Assembly: GCA_027306845.1 (NCBI GenBank)
Contig: DAHUYY010000084.1
Coordinates: 1-7,766 of the forward strand
Source: Vulcanimicrobiota bacterium
GTDB lineage: Bacteria > Vulcanimicrobiota > Vulcanimicrobiia > Vulcanimicrobiales > Vulcanimicrobiaceae
Length of the DNA: 7,766 nt
Reading direction: 5' to 3'
In this document: positions 1-6,109 of the stretch, piece after piece
Layout: each line of letters begins with the position of its first letter
Position numbering within the stretch: position 1 is the stretch's first letter
The notes under the pieces: model-generated
Seen by the model: the letters and a program-made list of their open reading frames with translations, nothing else
What the model was told of the DNA's origin: nothing
The model's database searches: none
Program-made: the position numbers and the translations under genes

Positions 1-554
1 ACCGCGCCGACGATATCGGTGCGCTCGTAGCCGAGCCGATGCAGGTTGCGAATCGTCGCTTCCCAACCCGGCTCTCCGCCGACGCGGAGCTCGGAACGCA
101 GCTCGCGCAGCAGCGGGCGCGGCATAACGTAGGATCGCAGCGCGGCGACCGAGGTGAGGACGAGCAGCGGTGCATCCGAATCGAGCGCCGCGAGCAGCGT
201 GATGCGGGCGCTACGCTCCGCGGGCGATTCGATGCTGCCGAACGCCGCTTCGCGCCCGCGATGCAAAAAAAGATCGCCGGCGTGCGCCTCACCGAGATAA
301 CAGAGCAGATCGGCATAGGCGCGCTCGGCGGCATCGGGGGTCGGCAAGATCGCAAGCGTCGGCCGCCGCCGGGCGCGATAGAGCGCGGCGAGCAACGCCG
401 GGCGTGCGGCGGGAATCGTTTCGTGCAGGGCGACCGCGCGAATTCCCCGTTCGAACGCGGCGAGCGCCGCGGAGAGCGGGGTACGCTCGCCGGCGAGGCG
501 GTCGAGCAGGGCGTCGAGCGCCGGGCGTGGGGGGCGGGCGAGCGTAGCGGTCAT
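1..554 (-). CDS. mfd: Transcription-repair coupling factor Mfd, N-terminal part (runs off left edge)
   Basis: Mfd is an ATP-dependent DNA translocase that removes RNA polymerase stalled at lesions and recruits UvrA for nucleotide excision repair in the cytoplasm. Seen: the minus-strand frame is open from an ATG at 554-552 to the window edge (184 codons plus 2 bases). It reads as the UvrB-homology module of Mfd, with a segment like LAILPTPDAAERAYADL, then LLVLTSVAAL, and near the edge NLHRLGYERTDIV. In the family that last motif directly precedes the conserved (G)EFAVRGGI(V/L)DVFP segment, which would lie just outside the window. The helicase and RNA-polymerase-interaction domains are also outside. 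The start is supported by an extended -10 promoter ending 9 nt upstream; no Shine-Dalgarno is visible. Known family size is about 1,100-1,200 residues, so roughly 15% is present. UvrB shares this module, but the extra N-terminal residues and the LGYERTDIV form favour Mfd. The identification rests on motif recognition. Confidence 0.85.
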   Translation of the reverse strand, partial: MTATLARPPRPALDALLDRLAGERTPLSAALAAFERGIRAVALHETIPAARPALLAALYRARRRPTLAILPTPDAAERAYADLLCYLGEAHAGDLFLHRGREAAFGSIESPAERSARITLLAALDSDAPLLVLTSVAALRSYVMPRPLLRELRSELRVGGEPGWEATIRNLHRLGYERTDIVGA

Positions 555-563
555 GAGCGCCTG

Positions 564-588
564 ATTATAGCAGGTCGGCGAAGCCGAC
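564..588 (-). promoter_or_regulatory. Extended -10 promoter with adjacent inverted repeat, upstream of mfd
   Basis: On the minus strand, TGCTATAAT (572-564) is a perfect extended -10 element (TGn plus consensus TATAAT). There is no recognisable -35 at 17 nt spacing, which is typical of extended -10 promoters. Transcription would start about 7 nt downstream, around 557 or at the A of the ATG itself (554), giving a leader of 0-3 nt. Immediately upstream is a perfect 6-bp inverted repeat with a 3-nt centre (574-579 GTCGGC, 583-588 GCCGAC on the plus strand). This could be an operator or simply a small hairpin. Confidence 0.6.
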
Positions 589-616
589 GGGCACGACCGT
601 TACGCGGAAGAGGGTG

Positions 617-778
617 CTGTCATCCCGAGTAGCCGTGCGCCACTGTCATCCCGAGTAGCGCGAAGCGCGTATCGAGGGATCGCCTTCGTCGCATCGATAC
701 GGGCGCTTCGCGCCCTACTCGGCGTGACATTGCGCTACTCGGGATGACAGGGATGCCCTACTCGGCGTGACATTGCGC
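617..778. repeat. Cluster of palindromic intergenic repeat arms (REP/MITE-like)
   Basis: Two direct copies of CTGTCATCCCGAGTAGC lie at 617-633 and 643-659. Its exact reverse complement is at 734-750; extended by one base, 643-660 and 733-750 form a perfect 18-nt inverted repeat. Nested inside is a second pair: GCGCGAAGCGC (658-668) with GCGCTTCGCGC (703-713), and GTATCG (669-674) with CGATAC (695-700), around a 20-nt loop. A variant right arm, CTACTCGGCGTGACA, occurs at 715-729 and 758-772 inside a 24-nt direct repeat (712-735 and 755-778). The block ends 5 bases before the stop of the lipoprotein gene, so its hairpin could protect or terminate that transcript. It has no coding content and looks like a short dispersed element that has been partly duplicated. 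Confidence 0.8.
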
Positions 779-783
779 GGCGG

Positions 784-2688
784 CTAGAGTTGGAGTTCGC
801 GGACGACGTAGGTCCCGGAATCGGTGATGTAGAGCGCGTTGTTCGTGGGATCGTAGGCGAGAAAATCCGGACGATAGAACTCCGCCGCGGTACCGATGCC
901 GTCAGCCCAACTACAAGCCCCGCCGCCGGCGACGATCGTCGCGGTCGCGCTATCGGCGGTGCCGTTTCCGGGGGTCATTTGCCAAATCACGCAGTTCGTA
1001 TAATCGGTGATATAAAAATCGCCGTTTGCGGAATCATATGCGATCCCCGACGCCTCTCCGAATTTTACGCTCGCTCCGGTTCCCGGAACTATTCCGCACG
1101 TGCTGCCGGCGAGCGTCGTGACGGTGCCGCTATTCACCACGCCGTTCCCGGGGGTTACCTGCCGAACCGCGCAATTGCCGTTATCGGTAACGTAGAGATC
1201 CCCGTTTACCGGATAGTAGGCGATACTCGCGGGATTCTTAAATTGCGCGGCGGTGCCGGTTCCATCGGTGAATCCGCAGGTCGTGCTTCCGGCGAGCGTT
1301 ACGACCGCCGCGCTCCCCGCCGTTCCGTTTCCGGGGTAAATCTGGCGAACCGTACAATTTGCGTCGTCGGTAACGTAGAGATCTGCGTTCGTAGGATCGT
1401 ACGCAATGCCGGCCGGGTAAAGAAACTTCGCTGCCGGTCCGGTGCCGTCGGCGAATCCACAGCCGCCGACGCCGCCGCCCGCTACCGTTACCACGGTTCC
1501 GCTTCCCGCCACCCCGCTTCCAAGAGCGACCTGACGAATCGCGCAGTTCGTTACATCCGTGACATAGACGTACCCATTGGCGGCATCGTAGGCATCGCCG
1601 ATCGGATTGTTAAAGCGCGCGGCCGTCCCGGTGCCGTCGAAGAGGCCGCAACCAGCTGGGCCACTCCCCGCAAGGGTAACGACGGTGCTGCTATTCGCGG
1701 TGCCGTTTCCGGGGCTCACCGATCGAAATGCGCAATTGCTGGTGTCGGTAACGTAGAGGTCGCCGGTCGCAGAATCGTAGGCGATGCCGGCGTCGCCGCT
1801 AAAGCGAGCCGTCGTGCCCGTACCATCGACAAACCCGCTGTAGTAGGCAGCGCCGGCGACCGTCGTCGTCAGCGATACGAACGTCAGCGGCACGTTCGCC
1901 GAGAGCGGAGCCCCGGCGGCGGCGACGATCGGCGTCGCCGTCACCGCGAGCGTGCCGGTGCCGACCGTCTGAGCGCTCACCGTAAACTCGTTGGGATTGC
2001 TTGCGTTCGGCGCAACGGCGATGCCCGACCCGGTACTCGCACCGGTTATCGAGGCGGCGAGCGTCGGCGCGCCGGGGCCGATGATGAAATTGCCGTCCGC
2101 ATCGAGCGTGGTGGCGGAGAACGGCACCGAGAGCGTGCCCGCAAGTTGCAGCCCCGAAGCGATGCTGCCGGTCACCCCGGCGCCACTTCCCAGCGCGCTC
2201 ACTAGCAGCGACGCGGGAACCCCCGCGAGCGTGACGTTGATGCTATTGGTTTGATTCGCTACGATCGTCTGCGCGACGGTATTGGTGGAGAGCTTATTAC
2301 CGGCTCCGCCCAAGGCATCGTAGGTGCTCAACGTAAACGTGTGCGAGCCCGCCGTTACGGCGAGCGGGAGGGTGCAGGTGAGCGCACTCAAAGGGCCGCC
2401 GACGCTGCAATTCGGCGAGGTGGGCGTGAGGTTCTGCGCCGTCGGAGCCCCACCGTCGATTGCGACGGTCAACGATTGCGTTGACGGCGAGACATACGCG
2501 GGGGCCCGCGAACCCGCCGCGGTACCCCTTCGCTGCGGAACGGTAATTACGACGCGCGCATCCGTCGTTGGATGAACGCCTCCCGCACCGGGAAGAGCTG
2601 CCGCTCCGCCGGCACTACCGGCGCCGCCGCCGCAGCCGACGAGTGCGAGCGAGAGAGCGACGCTCGCGGTAAAGATCAAACGTTTCAT
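784..2688 (-). CDS. Secreted NHL-repeat (six-bladed beta-propeller) lipoprotein, downstream paralog
   Basis: A 634-residue predicted lipoprotein of unknown ligand or activity. Seen: a signal peptide (residues 1-18) ends in the lipobox LVGC with lipidated Cys19, followed by a Gly/Ala/Ser/Pro-rich linker to about 45. A beta-rich Ig-like stretch with a Cys pair (94 and 105) runs to about 160. A second domain carries the segment DADGNFIIGPGAPT. Six NHL-type repeats begin near residues 273, 336, 399, 462, 523 and 583; their core reads like VTTLAG..CGF.DGTGTAA.F..P.GIAYD, then DLYVTD..NCA.RQVTPGNG. Repeats 2-5 have two Cys each, repeat 1 only the second and repeat 6 only the first. Known: NHL propellers are binding or scaffold modules, and some are enzymes; no catalytic motif is evident here. 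The ATG lies in an ATGA overlap with the stop of the upstream paralog, with AGGTG about 5 nt before it, so translation is probably coupled. Role inferred: cell-surface binding protein. Confidence 0.85.
   Translation of the reverse strand: MKRLIFTASVALSLALVGCGGGAGSAGGAAALPGAGGVHPTTDARVVITVPQRRGTAAGSRAPAYVSPSTQSLTVAIDGGAPTAQNLTPTSPNCSVGGPLSALTCTLPLAVTAGSHTFTLSTYDALGGAGNKLSTNTVAQTIVANQTNSINVTLAGVPASLLVSALGSGAGVTGSIASGLQLAGTLSVPFSATTLDADGNFIIGPGAPTLAASITGASTGSGIAVAPNASNPNEFTVSAQTVGTGTLAVTATPIVAAAGAPLSANVPLTFVSLTTTVAGAAYYSGFVDGTGTTARFSGDAGIAYDSATGDLYVTDTSNCAFRSVSPGNGTANSSTVVTLAGSGPAGCGLFDGTGTAARFNNPIGDAYDAANGYVYVTDVTNCAIRQVALGSGVAGSGTVVTVAGGGVGGCGFADGTGPAAKFLYPAGIAYDPTNADLYVTDDANCTVRQIYPGNGTAGSAAVVTLAGSTTCGFTDGTGTAAQFKNPASIAYYPVNGDLYVTDNGNCAVRQVTPGNGVVNSGTVTTLAGSTCGIVPGTGASVKFGEASGIAYDSANGDFYITDYTNCVIWQMTPGNGTADSATATIVAGGGACSWADGIGTAAEFYRPDFLAYDPTNNALYITDSGTYVVRELQL
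787..1872 (-). repeat. Six tandem coding repeats (NHL blades) in the downstream lipoprotein
   Basis: Units of about 156-189 nt encode the propeller blades, with starts near 1872, 1683, 1494, 1305, 1122 and 942 on the minus strand. The units are related at DNA level too: for example, CGTAGAGATC recurs at 1191-1200 and 1374-1383, exactly 183 nt apart, one blade length. The last unit is shorter because it ends in the C-terminal strand. Confidence 0.8.
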
Positions 2689-4601
2689 AGCTGCACCTGT
2701 CGGATCGTGTAGTTATCATCGCCAACGTAGAGCGAGTTGTTCGTCGGGTCGTATGTCGGGAAATACGGATAATTGAAACCGGCGATACTGCCGAGTCCAT
2801 CGGCAAACGTACACGACAGTTGGCTCTTTCCGCCCGCGATCGTCGTCACCACACCGCTATTCGCGGTGCCGTTACCCGGGGTTACCTGCCGCACGTCGCA
2901 GTTGTCATCATCGGAGACGTAGAGATCGCCGTTGGTGGAGTCGTACCCGATGCCGTTGAGGTAGCTTGCAAACTGCGCCGCCGTTCCGGTACCATCCGCG
3001 AAACCGCAGGTGCTGTTGCTTCCGGCGATCGTCGTGACGACACCAGTGTTCGCGCTGCCGTTCCCGGTCGTCACCTGCCGAACCGAACAGTTATCGGTCA
3101 CGTAGAGATCGCCGTTCGCCGAATCGACGGCTACGCCCTCAATATTATTGAACGTTGCACTCGCCCCGGTGCCGTCGGTCGACGTGCAGCTCGACGGATT
3201 GCCGGCGATCGTGATAACGACGCCGCTATTTAACGTACCGTTGCCCGGATTGACCTGCCGAACCGTGCAGCCCAACTGGTCGGTCACGTAGAGATCGTGC
3301 GTTGCCGCATCGTAGTCGATTCCATCGGGTGAGTTGAGCTGGGCTCCGGTTCCGGTACCATCGACCTCGCCGCAGGTGGTGTCTTTTCCAGCGATCGTCG
3401 TGACGACCCCGCTGTTCGCGGTGCCGTTCCCCGGCGTTATTTGCCGAATAGCACATCTGTTGGGAACGTAGAGATCGCCGTTCGTCGAATCGTACGCAAT
3501 GCCGGTGGGATAATACAACTGCGCTCCGGTGCCGGTGCCATCGACATAGCCGCAGGTCGCGCTTCCGGCGATCGTGGTGACCGTCGCGCTATTCGCCGTT
3601 CCATTACCCGGCGTCACTTCCCGAATCGTGCACTCATCGACGACGTAGATGTTGCCGTTTGCGGAGTCGTAGGCGTCGCCGTAAGGACTGCTAAACAGCG
3701 CGGTCGTTCCGGTACCATCGACGAGCCCCGTTACGCCGACTTTGCCGGCGACCGTCGTCACCAGCGCCACCGCGGAAAGTGGGACGTTGGCGGTAAGCGC
3801 GCTTCCCGCGAGCGCCGCCGACGGGGTCGCGGAGAGCGCGAGCGTCGCGGCGCCGGCGCTGGTCGACGAAAGCGTAAAGAGATTCGGATTGCCGCCGGCG
3901 ACCGGGGCGATTGCGATGCCCGAGCCCGCGGTTACCCCGGTCAACGAGGCGGCGATGGTCGGCGCGCCGGGGCCGACGATAAAGTTGCCGTCGGCATCGA
4001 GCGCTACGACGAGAATCTTCGCGCCGGCGCCCATAAAAAACTGATAGCCCGCACTCGCGCTGCCGACAATCGTACTCGACGACGCTGCACTCGCCGGATC
4101 TAGCTGAAACGAGGCGGGAACGCCGGCGAGGACGACGGGAATCGCCGGGTTCTGCCCGGTGACGAAGGTGACGGAGATGCTGTTCGCCGAGAGCTTGTTC
4201 CCGGCGCCGTTCGGTTGATCGTAGGTGATGAAGGTGAGCGTATGCGAGCCTGCCGTGGCGCTGACCGGAACGGTGCAGTTCAGCGGATAGGCCGTGCCCG
4301 CACTCGAGCAGTTCGGCGAGCTCGGGGAGAGATTTTGGAGGGTCGGGGCGCCGGCGTCGACCGCGACCGATATCGATTGCGTCGCCGGAGAAACGTAAGC
4401 CGGGGCGCGCCCGGTGCTCGCCGTCGTTTGCGGAATCGCGATCACGACATGCGCACTCGCTTGGGCTCCCGGTGAGGAAGCCCCGGCGCCTCCGGGCGGC
4501 AAGGCACTCGGCCCCGAGCCTGCGCCCGCACCGCCGCAACCCGCCAGGGCTGCGAGCAACGACGGAACCAACAATAAACGCCAGCGATTCCTACCGCGCA
4601 T
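2685..4601 (-). CDS. Secreted NHL-repeat (six-bladed beta-propeller) lipoprotein, upstream paralog
   Basis: A 638-residue predicted lipoprotein, first gene of a two-gene operon; function unknown. The ATG at 4601-4599 is chosen because AAGGAGG (4615-4609) sits 7 nt upstream and it places a compact signal peptide first: basic N-terminus, hydrophobic core, lipobox LAGC with Cys22. An in-frame start at 4646 would add 15 residues and lacks these marks. After a Gly/Ser/Pro linker comes a beta-rich segment containing APAYVSPATQS and a Cys pair (98 and 109), then a second domain with DADGNFIVGPGAPT. Six NHL-type repeats begin near residues 280, 341, 400, 462, 522 and 585, with cores like VTTIAG..TCG..DGTGTGAQ and NGDLYV....C.IRQVTPGNG. 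Propeller Cys lie near 324, 350, 383, 410, 445, 472, 505, 532, 568 and 597. Domain order matches the downstream paralog throughout, so they arose by tandem duplication. The stop overlaps the next ATG (ATGA, 2688-2685). Surface display is inferred from the lipobox. Confidence 0.85.
   Translation of the reverse strand: MRGRNRWRLLLVPSLLAALAGCGGAGAGSGPSALPPGGAGASSPGAQASAHVVIAIPQTTASTGRAPAYVSPATQSISVAVDAGAPTLQNLSPSSPNCSSAGTAYPLNCTVPVSATAGSHTLTFITYDQPNGAGNKLSANSISVTFVTGQNPAIPVVLAGVPASFQLDPASAASSSTIVGSASAGYQFFMGAGAKILVVALDADGNFIVGPGAPTIAASLTGVTAGSGIAIAPVAGGNPNLFTLSSTSAGAATLALSATPSAALAGSALTANVPLSAVALVTTVAGKVGVTGLVDGTGTTALFSSPYGDAYDSANGNIYVVDECTIREVTPGNGTANSATVTTIAGSATCGYVDGTGTGAQLYYPTGIAYDSTNGDLYVPNRCAIRQITPGNGTANSGVVTTIAGKDTTCGEVDGTGTGAQLNSPDGIDYDAATHDLYVTDQLGCTVRQVNPGNGTLNSGVVITIAGNPSSCTSTDGTGASATFNNIEGVAVDSANGDLYVTDNCSVRQVTTGNGSANTGVVTTIAGSNSTCGFADGTGTAAQFASYLNGIGYDSTNGDLYVSDDDNCDVRQVTPGNGTANSGVVTTIAGGKSQLSCTFADGLGSIAGFNYPYFPTYDPTNNSLYVGDDNYTIRQVQL
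2688..3764 (-). repeat. Six tandem coding repeats (NHL blades) in the upstream lipoprotein
   Basis: Units of about 162-189 nt encode six blades, with starts near 3764, 3581, 3404, 3218, 3038 and 2849 on the minus strand. Spacing in residues is 61, 59, 62, 60, 63 and a final shorter unit of 54. Some stretches are nearly identical between units and between the two paralogous genes, for example CTATTCGCGGTGCCGTT near 1691 and near 2858, which makes unit gain, loss or gene conversion plausible. Confidence 0.8.
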
Positions 4602-4741
4602 AAACCGGCCTCCTTCAAAATACGAACGCCGTTGGTCCCCGTGCAACGCTTGGTTGTCGCTGGGAGAAACGACGATAAAATCTGAGGTTGCACGAGTACT
4701 GCAGCAATCCTCTCCTCAAACCGTTTTTTGGAGCGCCACCA
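4602..4741 (-). promoter_or_regulatory. Leader of the lipoprotein operon with strong Shine-Dalgarno; promoter not resolved
   Basis: On the minus strand AAGGAGG (4615-4609) lies 7 nt before the ATG of the upstream lipoprotein gene and decides that start. Further upstream a consensus -35 hexamer TTGACA reads at 4747-4742, but no convincing -10 follows at 16-18 nt, so I do not call a promoter. The rest of this leader holds no gene or structure that I can support. Confidence 0.5.
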
Positions 4742-4759
4742 TGTCAAAATTACGAAACT

Positions 4760-4787
4760 TTTTCATTGCGGCGGAGTTATATATATT
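4760..4787 (+). promoter_or_regulatory. Probable sigma-70-type promoter of hsp20
   Basis: A -35-like TTTTCA (4760-4765, 4 of 6 consensus bases) and a -10-like TATATT (4782-4787, 5 of 6) are separated by 16 nt inside an AT-rich patch that stands out from the GC-rich surroundings. The expected start is near 4794, so the CIRCE operator overlaps the start site, as in other HrcA-repressed promoters. The exact -10 register is uncertain because the patch is an alternating TA run. Confidence 0.5.
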
Positions 4788-4812
4788 GGCACTCAACTGC
4801 CATGACTGCTAA
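4786..4812 (+). promoter_or_regulatory. CIRCE operator (HrcA binding site) in front of hsp20
   Basis: TTGGCACTC (4786-4794), nine spacer bases (4795-4803), then GACTGCTAA (4804-4812). The CIRCE consensus is TTAGCACTC-N9-GAGTGCTAA, so each arm matches 8 of 9 bases with exactly the right spacing. It lies directly downstream of the -10 and 2 nt before the ribosome binding site, so bound HrcA would block transcription initiation until heat shock. No hrcA, groEL or dnaK gene is in the window. Confidence 0.88.
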
Positions 4813-4830
4813 ACAAGGAGAAGAACCACC

Positions 4831-5214
4831 ATGAGCGAGCTCACCACCATCGAACGCCCCAGCCTCCGCCCCGGCCTCCGCAGCGCGCTGGACCTGCTGA
4901 ATTGGGATCCGTTCCGCGGTCTCGTCGGCAACCTGCCCCAGGGCCCGTCCTTCGAGGTCGAACGGAACGAGGAAGGCTACCAACTCGAACTCCCGGTTCC
5001 GGGCTTCAGCCCCGAACAGATCGAAGCGACCGTCAACGACGGCATCCTCAACGTCGTCGGCAAGAACGAGCGCCGGAATTTCACCCGGACGATCTCGCTG
5101 CCCGATGAGATCGATAGCGATCGCATCGAGGCGAGCGTCGAGCACGGCATGCTGACGCTGAAGCTGCCGCTGCACCCGAAGGCGCAGCCGAAGAAAATCG
5201 CCGTCCGCGGCTAG
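4831..5214 (+). CDS. Small heat-shock protein, Hsp20/alpha-crystallin family
   Basis: A 127-residue ATP-independent holdase that binds unfolding proteins in the cytoplasm and passes them to refolding chaperones. Seen: a short N-terminal arm (about 1-39, with WDPFRGL), then an alpha-crystallin domain (about 40-115) beginning FEVERNEEGYQLELPVPGF and continuing with ATVNDGILNVVGKNERRNFTRTISLP. It includes the family signature G-x-L-T-L-x-L-P at 106-113 and a short C-terminal tail (PKAQPKKIAV) ending in a basic stretch rather than a clear I-x-I/V anchor. Length is at the small end for the family (usually about 140-160). AAGGAG at 4815-4820 sits 10 nt before the ATG and fixes the start. The CIRCE operator immediately upstream implies HrcA-controlled heat induction. 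Codons are strongly C/G-ending, which would fit high expression. Bacterial names such as hspA or ibpA cannot be assigned specifically. Confidence 0.93.
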   Translation: MSELTTIERPSLRPGLRSALDLLNWDPFRGLVGNLPQGPSFEVERNEEGYQLELPVPGFSPEQIEATVNDGILNVVGKNERRNFTRTISLPDEIDSDRIEASVEHGMLTLKLPLHPKAQPKKIAVRG

Positions 5215-5235
5215 CACCGCCCGCTCCGAATTCGT

Positions 5236-5268
5236 GCGCCGCTCGCCCCGACGAGGGGGGAGCGGCGC
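5236..5268 (+). terminator. Strong GC hairpin between hsp20 and cysD, no U-tract
   Basis: GCGCCGCTC (5236-5244) pairs with GAGCGGCGC (5260-5268), continued by CCCC (5246-5249) with GGGG (5256-5259) around a 1-nt bulge and a 6-nt loop. It begins 22 nt after the hsp20 stop. No T-run follows, so it is not a classical intrinsic terminator. It may cap the hsp20 message or attenuate read-through into cysD. Confidence 0.5.
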
Positions 5269-5296
5269 GCAACGGAGGCCAAGGCTGCGCGATGTC

Positions 5297-6109
5297 ATGA
5301 CGCGCGCGCAGTTACCCGACGATCTCGAGGCGTTAGAATCGCAGAGCATCTACATTCTCCGCGAGGCGTTCGCGCGCGTCGATAACCCGGCGATGCTCTG
5401 GTCGATCGGAAAAGACAGCACCGCCCTGCTCTGGATGGTGCGCAAAGCCTTTCTCGGCGAGGTGCCGTTTCCGTTGGTGCTGCTCGACACCGGCATGGAG
5501 TTCGCGGAGGTCTATGCCTTTCGCGATCGGCTCGTGCACGAGTGGAAGCTCCCCGTCATCAACGAGATCTGTCCGCCCGAGAGCGGTATCGACCCGAGCC
5601 TTCCGCCGGCGGCGCGCCATGCGGCGCGAAAGACCGCCGGGTTACGCGCGCTGCTCGAACGCGAGCGCTACCGCGCCGTCATTCTCGGCATCCGTCGCGA
5701 CGAGCAGGCGATACGCGCGAAAGAACGGATTTTCAGCCCGCGCAACAGCGACGGTTCCTGGGATCCGCAGCGGCAACCGCCGGAGTTATGGGACTATTAT
5801 TCAACCGAGGTTCCCGACGGCGCGCACGTGCGCGTGCATCCGCTGCTGCATTGGACCGAACGCGATATCTGGCGCTACACGCAAGCCGAGGCGATTCCGT
5901 TCGTTCCGCTCTATCTCGCGCGTAACGGGCAACGCTATCGGTCGCTCGGCGAGAGCAACATTACCTTTCCGATTCGCAGCGATGCCGACACGATTGAAAA
6001 AATCGTTGCCGAGCTCGCAACGACGCGCGAGCCCGAACGCGCCGGACGCGCGATGGACGGGGAGAGCGAGGATGCCTTCGAACGGCTGCGCGCCGGGGGG
6101 TACATGTGA
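5297..6109 (+). CDS. cysD: Sulfate adenylyltransferase subunit 2 (ATP sulfurylase small subunit, CysD)
   Basis: The catalytic subunit of CysDN, a cytoplasmic enzyme that makes adenosine 5'-phosphosulfate (APS) and pyrophosphate from sulfate and ATP, driven by GTP hydrolysis in CysN. Seen: with the ATG at 5297 the product has 270 residues, with the PP-loop SIGKDST at 36-42, LLDTGMEF at 62-69, the family motif GIRRDEQ..RAKER at 131-144, WDPQ..PPELW at 155-165 and HWTERDIW at 185-192. The 5297 start matches where E. coli CysD begins; a GTG at 5234 in the same frame would add 21 Arg/Gly-rich residues encoded through the upstream hairpin. The ribosome site is poor: AAGG at 5281-5284, or GGAGG at 5274-5278, which is 18 nt away. 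The stop overlaps the cysN GTG. Compared with E. coli CysD (302 residues) it lacks about 30 residues between PLYLA and the R.LG motif. No promoter is visible in the 82-nt gap after hsp20. Confidence 0.92.
   Translation: MTRAQLPDDLEALESQSIYILREAFARVDNPAMLWSIGKDSTALLWMVRKAFLGEVPFPLVLLDTGMEFAEVYAFRDRLVHEWKLPVINEICPPESGIDPSLPPAARHAARKTAGLRALLERERYRAVILGIRRDEQAIRAKERIFSPRNSDGSWDPQRQPPELWDYYSTEVPDGAHVRVHPLLHWTERDIWRYTQAEAIPFVPLYLARNGQRYRSLGESNITFPIRSDADTIEKIVAELATTREPERAGRAMDGESEDAFERLRAGGYM

Noticed and set aside
39..632. Plus-strand open frame over the mfd region
   Set aside because: Composition is typical of a shadow frame in GC-rich DNA (Arg/Gly/Glu-rich). The minus strand gives recognisable Mfd sequence, and the frame runs into the palindromic repeat.
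790..2205. Long Arg-rich plus-strand open frame opposite the downstream lipoprotein gene
   Set aside because: It is antisense to a coherent repeat protein with signal peptide and operon overlap. Its Arg/Gly-rich composition and pseudo-repeats mirror the opposite strand, and no family is recognisable.
787..3764. Regular ~180-nt periodicity considered as a CRISPR-like or satellite array
   Set aside because: The period equals one propeller blade, the frame stays open throughout, and the variation follows protein-level constraints.
4742..4747. Consensus TTGACA on the minus strand as promoter of the lipoprotein operon
   Set aside because: No acceptable -10 hexamer lies at 16-18 nt spacing, so a promoter cannot be supported.
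4741..4812. Possible 23-residue leader peptide upstream of hsp20 (ATG with GGAG about 8 nt before it)
   Set aside because: The predicted hsp20 promoter and CIRCE lie inside it, so hsp20 mRNA would not contain its start codon. No attenuator structure or regulatory codon run is visible.
5234..5296. N-terminal 21-residue extension of CysD from GTG 5234
   Set aside because: It is encoded by the hairpin region, is Arg/Gly-rich and unlike any CysD N-terminus; homology to CysD begins after ATG 5297.
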